Assembly: GCF_015487065.1 (NCBI RefSeq)
Contig: NZ_WFQN01000062.1
Coordinates: forward strand, 1 to 33,061
Reading direction: 5' to 3'
DNA length: 33,061 nucleotides
From: Nitratifractor sp.
Lineage (GTDB): Bacteria; Campylobacterota; Campylobacteria; Campylobacterales; Sulfurovaceae
Part shown: piece by piece, positions 7,997 through 14,800 of the stretch
Layout: each line of letters starts with the position of its first letter
Position numbering within the stretch: the first letter of the stretch is position 1
Position numbers and translations under genes: made by a program
Notes under the pieces: generated by a model
The model's database searches: none
Told to the model about the DNA's origin: nothing
The model's input: the letters and a program-made list of their open reading frames with translations, nothing else

Positions 7997-8748
7997 ATGA
8001 AAAAGAAAATTCTACAAGATCATAGTAAGATTGGGAAAAGACTTGTTCCGCCCTTGAAATCAAGTAATATTCCTCTACGCGAAGGAGATTATACTAAAGA
8101 AATACTTCCAGAAATAATTTGGATAGGATTAATACATGAGAAAATTGGTCTAAAGCGCGGAATAGAACTTGTTTATAGATTTGTCAGTTTTGTAAAAGAA
8201 TCAAGGGGGGAAAAGAATACTTTAATTTTTCCATTGCTAGCAATTTGTATAAATTAACTGATGTTGAAAAGAAAAAAATTATTAAAAAATTAATAGATGG
8301 CGGAGTTTATTTAGAAATTAGTGACTTGCTTTCTCCTCTTATTCATTTTTACAAAAGATCCCCCTTTTCCTTCCTAATTAAAGAGATTGATTATTTAAAA
8401 GATGAAGAGCATATACTATTAAATAGACTTAAAAAATGTATTGGAAATCATTTTGATAGATTTCAAAGTGCTAGCATCCTTGCTATGGCAAATGTATTTT
8501 ATGTGGAGGCTCGAGATGGAAAAATACATTATCCGTCACATATTGAACCACCAGATCTGAATGCATTAATTGAAAACCAAGAATCTGAGGAGGCGAATAG
8601 GGCAGCAGCTCATATTAGAAATCATCTAAAAACTGAATTCATGATGCTTGAATATACAGGCAATTATGATTCTACTTGGGCAAAATCCTTTTGGAATCAG
8701 AGCTATCGGTTGGATAAATGTGAGTTTGATGGGGTAATCTATGACTGA
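7997..8748 (+). pseudogene. Frameshifted gene A of a DUF5677-associated two-gene cassette
   Basis: ORF 7997..8257 (frame 2) continues as 8245..8748 (frame 1); one extra G in the G6 tract 8205-8210 would give ...FVKESRGGKEYFNFSIASNLYKLTDVEKKK... Confidence 0.55.
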
Positions 8749-9550
8749 TCAGGAATACAGCCAAAAAATAACTGACTTTATGTCATCATATTGTGAAATG
8801 GTTCGGGAATCTTTGAATGAAAGATGGGATAAGATACCACTTGAATTGTTTGATTCTGAAGTTTATGAAGTGATTGGAGGCTTGTTGGCAAGACAAGCTA
8901 CTCTCACTATTCAGTTGGCGGAAAATCCTGGGATTTGGAATGGGCATATTGCGCCTTTAATTCTTAGATCAATGACTGATGCACATATTACATTGGCTTG
9001 GATAATGGTAGAGGATTTTAAAACAAGAGCGAAGCAATATATCAACTATGGATTAGGTCAGGAAAAGAAACTTATAGATCATTTAAAAAATGAGTCAGAT
9101 GAAAATGAGGACTTGGAAGAGCTAATAAGGATTAAAGAGAAGTGGCTAGAAACTCAGAAATATGCGTTTTAAACTGAAGTAGATTTAGGTAGCTGGTCCG
9201 GAAAAAACACGAGAAAAATGGCAATCGAATCCAATTGTGATGAAATATATAAGTTTGCATATGAACCATTTAGTGCTGTTTCACATAATATGTGGCAACA
9301 TATTAGTATATATAATTTGAAAATATGTCAAAATCCTTTGCATAAATATCACAAAGTTCCGACTATTCCAAGATTGCCATTGAGTGAAGATTATGTTTTT
9401 AGATCTTCAAAATACTTGAGTAAGTCTTTTGAAGTTTTTGATAAAAAATTCAATCTTTCGTTTGAAAGACCATTACCTATGGACTGGTATCTGGAAAATA
9501 TTGAACATGTGTATGAAACAGCAGATAAGGAAAGTCGGGATGAAGTTTAA
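8741..9550 (+). pseudogene. DUF5677-like protein with in-frame TAA stop
   Basis: ORFs 8741..9172 and 9218..9550 share a frame; junction reads 'AAA TAT GCG TTT TAA ACT GAA GTA GAT TTA GGT AGC TGG', continuous apart from one stop. Confidence 0.6.
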
Positions 9551-9632
9551 GCAAGGATGTGTAATTTATAACCTTCATTGTGCAATGGAAAAATTGATGA
9601 GATTAACATAAATTATTTGGAAATAAAAATAG

Positions 9633-9881
9633 ATGTCCTACATCATCATTTACAGCACCGAAACCGACCAATCCAAACTCGAAGTCATCCTGGATGACGA
9701 AACCACATTGTTCAGGCAGAAGCAGACCTCAGAGCTTTACAACAAATCCGAATCCACCATCAGCGAGTATATCAAGAACATTCTTGATGCAGAGGAGCTT
9801 CATCTGGAAGCATCTATTCGGAAATTCCGTGCAGTTCAACTCGACAAAACACAAACAGTTACGAAGGTTGCTATAAGATGA
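9633..9881 (+). pseudogene. N-terminal RhuM-like fragment (copy 1)
   Basis: MSYIIIYSTETDQSKLEVILDDETTLFRQKQTSELYNKSESTISEYIKNILDAEELHLEASIRKFRAVQ...; RhuM N-terminal pattern, truncated. Confidence 0.6.
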
Positions 9882-10590
9882 ACAATTCAAATACTATCAT
9901 ATTTTACACCACTCCCATCCAGGAGATCAGACTCGAAGTCCACTTCCAGGATGAAACTTTATGGCTGACACAAAAGAAAATGGGAGAGCTTTTGGAGTTG
10001 GGACCAACACTGTCAACTACCACCTCAAAGAGATATATAAATCCGGTGAACTCGATGAAGAGGCAACTATTCGAAAAATTCGAATAGTTCAGAAAGAGGG
10101 CAATAGAGAGGTGGCCCGGTGGCAGACCTTTTACAATCTCGATGCCATCATCTCCGTAGGCTATCGGGTCAATTCCCTCCAGGCAACCCAGTTTCGCATC
10201 TGGGCGACGAAAACCCTCAAAGAGTTCATTATCAAAGGTTTCATCCTCGATGACGAGCGGCTCAAAAACGGTACGCATTTTGGCGAGGACTACTTTGACG
10301 AGCTTCTGGAGAAGATACGGGAAATCCGCGCCAGCGAACGACGCTTTTACCAAAAGATCACCGACATATACAAAGAGTGCAGCGTCGATATGATCCACAG
10401 TCGGAGATTACCCGCAACTTTTTCAAAACGGTCCAGAACAAGCTGGAATTTGCCATTACCGGCATGACGGCTCCGGAGATCATCCACTCCCGGGCGGACA
10501 AAAACAAACCCAACATGGGTCTGACGACCTGGAAAAACGCACCGGACGGCAAAATATTGCAAAGCGATGTGACCGTAGCCAAAAACCATA
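9878..10590 (+). pseudogene. RhuM family protein, two frameshifts (copy 2)
   Basis: Composite of frames 2/1/0: ...FQDETLWLTQKKMGEL|FGVGTNTVNYHLKEIYKSGELDEEATIRKI...YNLDAIISVGYRVNSLQATQFRIWATKTLKEFIIKGFILDDERL...KECSVD|YDPQSEITRNFFKTVQNKLEFAITGMTAPEIIHSRADKNKPNMGLTTWKNAPDGKILQSDVTVAKN. Confidence 0.8.
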
Positions 10591-10705
10591 TCCTACGGAA
10601 CAGGCCAAGATCCACTGCGGCAAAGCGCATTTTGAGGCGTTGGAGAGTGAGGTGGGGTTTGTCAAAGCGACAATGCTGAAGGATGTGGAGGATACAATGG
10701 GTTGA
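10586..10705 (+). pseudogene. C-terminal remnant of a type III R-M Res-like restriction subunit
   Basis: Open frame PYPTEQAKIHCGKAHFEALESEVGFVKATMLKDVEDTMG*; recalled resemblance to Res C-termini (KI.CG.AHFEAL...V.....). Confidence 0.45.
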
Positions 10706-10802
10706 AGTGAATTTTGTTGTCGAAACTGCCGGAATGTAAACAGATTCTCTGAAATTTATACTAAGCCTAACGAAAATAATAATTTTTGGAAGTTTATAGA
10801 AG

Positions 10803-10877
<75 letters not shown>

Positions 10878-10949
10878 ATAGAAGAGACATTCCATCGCTG
10901 AAATGTGAGTGGGATTATAATAAAAAACTCCTGCTATGTCAATAGTTTT

Positions 10950-11867
10950 TCAGGCAGGAATGAAAAATTTCACTCCGTGGTTTTCCCGGATGTCGATTTG
11001 GCCTTTGCGCTGAAGGGTTTGGAGGCGCTTTTGACTGGGTTCATCGAAGAGAATCGCCACATCTTCGGCGGTGAGGGGACGCTTGGCGAGGGTGTGGAGG
11101 ATCTCTTCGTCGGAGTAGGCGGAGGGGGTAATCTCTGTGATGTCCCGTCGGCTGGCGATGTGAACGCTGAGAGCGGGGTCGAAGAGCAGCGAAAGCTCTC
11201 GGAGCTTCTCATAGGAGACCGGAGCGACCCGGTAGGCGGGAGGGCGGTCGATGCTTCCCAGATCGATACGGTCGGGACGGAGCCGGCGCAGGTAGGCATT
11301 GAGAGCTTCGATCTCGGCGGGCTTGTCGTTGATCCCCTCCACCACGAGGATCTCGACGATCAGGGCGCCGCGGTACTCCTGACGGAAGGCCAGCATTCCT
11401 TCTTTGATCGCTTCCAGATCCACGGAGTCGGCGGGGCGGTCGATCCGTCTGAAGCAGCGGGGCGTGGCACAGTCCAGCGAGAGCTTGACCGTATCGAAGC
11501 GTTGCAGGATGCGGCGGATCTCGGGGCGGTGAATCGTGGAGGCGTTGCTCAGAATCAGCAGACGGGTTGTGCCCCGGATCGCCTCCAAGCCCTCCACCAG
11601 CTCCGCCAGATGGGGATAGAGGGTCGGTTCGCCGTTGGCGGTGACGGTGAGGACGTCGATGTCGGGGTGCTCCTTCAGTCCCGCTTTGACAGCGGAGAGG
11701 ATCGTCTCGACAGGAAGCGCCTCCGCATAGTGATCCATCGGTTTCGCCGGCTTGAGTTCGCAATAGACACAGTCGAAATTGCACTGTTTACGGCCGGGGC
11801 TCAGGTCGATGCCGAGGGATTTGCCGAAGCGGCGGGAGGCGACGGGTCCGAAGATGATGTCATTCAC
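10950..11867 (-). CDS. Radical SAM protein (COG0731-like)
   Basis: 'FGKSLGIDLSPGRKQCNFDCVYCEL' CxxxCxxC cluster motif; 'TVTANGEPTLYPHLAELV'. Confidence 0.88.
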   Translation of the reverse strand: MNDIIFGPVASRRFGKSLGIDLSPGRKQCNFDCVYCELKPAKPMDHYAEALPVETILSAVKAGLKEHPDIDVLTVTANGEPTLYPHLAELVEGLEAIRGTTRLLILSNASTIHRPEIRRILQRFDTVKLSLDCATPRCFRRIDRPADSVDLEAIKEGMLAFRQEYRGALIVEILVVEGINDKPAEIEALNAYLRRLRPDRIDLGSIDRPPAYRVAPVSYEKLRELSLLFDPALSVHIASRRDITEITPSAYSDEEILHTLAKRPLTAEDVAILFDEPSQKRLQTLQRKGQIDIRENHGVKFFIPA

Positions 11868-11883
11868 AGGAGACTCCTTGGGT

Positions 11884-12261
11884 TTATTGGGCGGTGACGA
11901 TGGAGATCTTTTTGAAGCCCTTGCGTTTCAGGATATCGATGACGGTGACGAATTTCTGAAATTGGCTTTTTTGATCGGCATTGAGAGTGACAAGATCCTT
12001 GACGGGATCGAGTTTGCCGAGGTGTGTTTTGAGCTCCTCCAGGGTGACGGGACGCTTCTCGAAAAAGTAGTGCCCCGTCTTGTCGATGGTGATGGAGATG
12101 CTTTTGGGTGGGATCTTGGCCTGGCTACCCGATTGGGGCAGATCGACGGGGAGCTCGTTTTTGATGACGAAGGTGGCGGTGGCCAGGACGATGACCAGCA
12201 ACACCAGGACGATGTCGATGAAGGGAACGACATTGATTTCGGTAAAACGGCGTCGTCTCAT
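11884..12261 (-). CDS. exbD: ExbD/TolR family biopolymer transport protein
   Basis: 'RRRRFTEINVVPFIDIVLVLLVIVLATATFV'. Confidence 0.9.
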   Translation of the reverse strand: MRRRRFTEINVVPFIDIVLVLLVIVLATATFVIKNELPVDLPQSGSQAKIPPKSISITIDKTGHYFFEKRPVTLEELKTHLGKLDPVKDLVTLNADQKSQFQKFVTVIDILKRKGFKKISIVTAQ

Positions 12262-12704
12262 CGGTCCCCGTCGCTCTGGTTGAGGATCTCCCAGCGGGTG
12301 AGGAGACGATCGACCCGGTCCATCAGGACATTGTAGAAGATCGAGGCGGGGATGGCGACAATGAGACCGGCGGCGGTGGCTTTGAGGGCCAGAGCGAGGT
12401 TTTTCATGATCTCCCCGGTGTCGATGGCGGTTTTCTGCTCGCCGATGACATAAAAGGTGAGGATGATGGCGATAACGGTCCCCAGCAGGCCGATATAGGG
12501 GGCACTGGAGCCGATGGTGGCCAGGGGTCCCAGATGGCGTCCCAGGTCCAGTTCCAGCATTTTACGGTTGGGATATTGGGCCAGGTCGATCCGGCGGAAG
12601 AAAAGGAACCGCTCGATAGCGTAGGCGAACGTAGCGACACTCATGAGGAGTAGGATGCCGATGATGCCGTAATCGACGATATTTTTGAGGGTTTCGACGG
12701 GCAC
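12258..12704 (-). CDS. exbB: ExbB/TolQ family proton channel
   Basis: 'GSSAPYIGLLGTVIAIILTFYVIG...ALKATAAGLIVAIPASIFYN'; GTG start at 12704 preceded by AAAGGA. Confidence 0.9.
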   Translation of the reverse strand: MPVETLKNIVDYGIIGILLLMSVATFAYAIERFLFFRRIDLAQYPNRKMLELDLGRHLGPLATIGSSAPYIGLLGTVIAIILTFYVIGEQKTAIDTGEIMKNLALALKATAAGLIVAIPASIFYNVLMDRVDRLLTRWEILNQSDGDR

Positions 12705-12734
12705 GTGGCGTTCCTTTTTTCCGAAATTATATCG

Positions 12735-12740
12735 TATAAT
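12735..12740 (+). promoter_or_regulatory. Consensus -10 box TATAAT upstream of the DUF234-like gene
   Basis: TATAAT followed about 20 nt downstream by SD-like AAGGAGG (12760-12766). Confidence 0.45.
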
Positions 12741-12771
12741 CCGGAGAGTAGCCGATCCCAAGGAGGTTCTG

Positions 12772-13671
12772 ATCCGTCAGCTTTTGTGCCGATTCCACCG
12801 CCGTTTTCCCTATCTGCCCATGCAGCCGCTTCTGGAGTATTTTTCGATATTCGGCGGGGTAGAGGAGAAGGTGCATTTTGACTTTTTCGAAGATCTGGAG
12901 CAGAGTGTGGAGCGGATCTTTGCCGAAGAGTTCGAAATGAGTTCTCAGTGGGTGGAACCGGCCTATTTGAGCGAGGATCCCTATCGACGTCTGCTGACAG
13001 CCGTGGCGAGAGGGGACGGCAAGATGCACGGGGTCTTTCGGCGGGCGCATTTGAGTGAGAGCGTGGGAGGTGCGTTGCTGGACGAGATGGTGCGGCGGGG
13101 GGTCCTGCGACTGGAGGAGAGCCGGGAAGCGCCCCTGCGGCCCCAGCCCGGCCGGCCGATCCGCAAAGAGCTTCGCCGTTATCGGATCCAGGGTAGGGTC
13201 CGCTTTTGCCATCCTTTCGATCGCTTCTGGTTCGGTTTCGTCGAACCGTTTCGCCGGGAACTGCAGCGGGGAGAGCCCGCATTGTTTATGGAGAACTATC
13301 GGCAGCATCGGGAGCGGGCTTTTTCTCTGGTTTTTGAGCAGCTCTCCAACGATTTGCTGGAGCTCCATTTTGCCCGCCGGCAGGATCCGCTGCTGAGTAA
13401 GGGGAGCTACTGGGACCGGCACAGCGAATTTGATCTGCTGGCCCACACGCGGAAGGGGCACCTGATCCTGGGGGAGTGTAAATATACCGGCCGTCCGGTG
13501 AGTGCGGGGGAGTTGAAAAAACTTCGGGAGAAGGCCGCAACCTCCGGAATCCGGGCCGATTGTTTCGCCCTCTTTTCCCGCAGCGGCTTCTCCCGGGAGC
13601 TTGGGCAGCGGCAGGAGAAGGATCTGCTGCTTTTCGAGCTGAAAGATTTTGAGGTGCTTTTGGAGAAGTGA
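12772..13671 (+). CDS. DUF234-like protein with PD-(D/E)XK nuclease-like motif; start codon uncertain
   Basis: ORF 12685..13671; 'HSEFDLLAHTRKGHLILGECKYTGRPVSAGELKKLREKA' resembles PD-(D/E)XK; AAGGAGG at 12760-12766 but no ATG/GTG/TTG at normal spacing. Confidence 0.65.
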   Translation: MRQLLCRFHRRFPYLPMQPLLEYFSIFGGVEEKVHFDFFEDLEQSVERIFAEEFEMSSQWVEPAYLSEDPYRRLLTAVARGDGKMHGVFRRAHLSESVGGALLDEMVRRGVLRLEESREAPLRPQPGRPIRKELRRYRIQGRVRFCHPFDRFWFGFVEPFRRELQRGEPALFMENYRQHRERAFSLVFEQLSNDLLELHFARRQDPLLSKGSYWDRHSEFDLLAHTRKGHLILGECKYTGRPVSAGELKKLREKAATSGIRADCFALFSRSGFSRELGQRQEKDLLLFELKDFEVLLEK

Positions 13672-13693
13672 GGAATCACGGGCATTCCCTTCA

Positions 13694-13749
13694 TTTCTTT
13701 TTCTTTGTTTCGCGACAAAGCAAAAGGAAACGAAGCAAAGAAAAAGAAA
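13694..13749. repeat. Inverted repeat TTTCTTTTTCTTTG ... CAAAGAAAAAGAAA with inner CTTTGT/ACAAAG hairpin (possible terminator or dispersed repeat)
   Basis: Perfect 14-bp arms, 28-bp spacer; between convergent genes. Confidence 0.75.
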
Positions 13750-13826
13750 ACGCGAAGGACTGGCGTCTGTTTGATTGTCCCATGTACAGCAGGTGTATAT
13801 TGAGTGAATTTTCACTGATGTGTTTT

Positions 13827-13849
13827 CTAATGACCAAGGACTAATGACC
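13827..13849. repeat. Heptad repeat CTAATGA CCAAGGA CTAATGA CC
   Basis: Period-7 pattern at the mltG stop codon. Confidence 0.7.
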
Positions 13850-14800
13850 GGTCTTCTTCTCTTTCTTCAGCTCCCGTCGTTTCTTGTGCACCTCTTTGAG
13901 GTGGGCTTTGTAAGTCTTGAAAAAATCGTGGGTTCCCTTGTCATTGCGGAAGAAGTAGAGGTAATCGGTCTTGGCGGGATGCAGGGCGGCGCGGATGGCG
14001 GCGGCGGAGACGTTGCAGACCGGGGCAGCGGGAAGCCCCCGGTGGCGGTAGGTGTTGTAGGTGCTGTTGTCGTCGCGGATGCGCTCGGGGGTGACCCGCA
14101 CGTGGGAGTAGCGACCGTAGTTGAGGGTGCCGTCCATCTGGAGGCGCATTTTTTTTCTGAGTCGATTGTAGATCACCGAGGCGACAATCGGCATTTCCCG
14201 GCGGTTGGCGGCCTCTTTCTGGATGATGGAGGCGACGGTGAGGATCTCCCGCCACTTTTTCGGATTGTAGGGGATACCGGCTTCATCTGCCAATCGACGG
14301 TAACGCTGTTCCGTCAGATTTACCAGATAGTTGATGATATGTCTCTCGTCGTACCGTAGAGGGACATTGTAGCTTTCGGCCAGGATTCCCGCTTCGTGAT
14401 AGGGACTGAGGCTCTCAAAGGCCTGCCGGAGCTTTGTGGCATTGCGATCCAGAGATTTTGCCAGCTGATCGAGGAAGATGAGAGTCGTCTCACCGGGGAT
14501 TAGTGTGACGGGTTTGAAGCGGCTGTCTGGCGAGCTGATTTTGTCTAAGAATTCCAACCGGTTCATCCGGGTTTTACCCAGATAGATCCACCCCTTTTGC
14601 GGTGTGCCGATCGTGTGAAGGAGCCAGGCGTCGATGGGGCCGACATCCACCTTTTTCTGTTGGAGCTTTGCTATAATAGAATCGATAGAAGCGTCGGTCA
14701 AATGGAGATTTTTGGGTGGATGGACCGGCAGCGTAAGATAGTAGAGAAACGAGAGGAGCACAAAGAGCACTATGGTCTCCAGACGGTCGATCCAGCGCAT
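13841..14800 (-). CDS. mltG: Endolytic murein transglycosylase MltG
   Basis: YceG-like: 'ILTVASIIQKEAANRREMPIVASVIYNRLRKKMRLQMDGTLNYG', 'STYNTYRHRGLPAAPVCN'; start chosen at MRWIDRLETIVLF. Confidence 0.9.
   Translation of the reverse strand: MRWIDRLETIVLFVLLSFLYYLTLPVHPPKNLHLTDASIDSIIAKLQQKKVDVGPIDAWLLHTIGTPQKGWIYLGKTRMNRLEFLDKISSPDSRFKPVTLIPGETTLIFLDQLAKSLDRNATKLRQAFESLSPYHEAGILAESYNVPLRYDERHIINYLVNLTEQRYRRLADEAGIPYNPKKWREILTVASIIQKEAANRREMPIVASVIYNRLRKKMRLQMDGTLNYGRYSHVRVTPERIRDDNSTYNTYRHRGLPAAPVCNVSAAAIRAALHPAKTDYLYFFRNDKGTHDFFKTYKAHLKEVHKKRRELKKEKKTGH

Noticed and set aside
7803-10705. Functional type III restriction-modification system
   Set aside because: Only short C-terminal peptides remain; no methyltransferase or helicase/nuclease catalytic motifs are present.
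10905-11897. 330-aa plus-strand ORF
   Set aside because: Antisense of the radical SAM gene, which has a clear CxxxCxxC motif.
11884-12704. Complete TonB energising operon
   Set aside because: exbB and exbD are present but no tonB gene is adjacent; the neighbour is a radical SAM gene.
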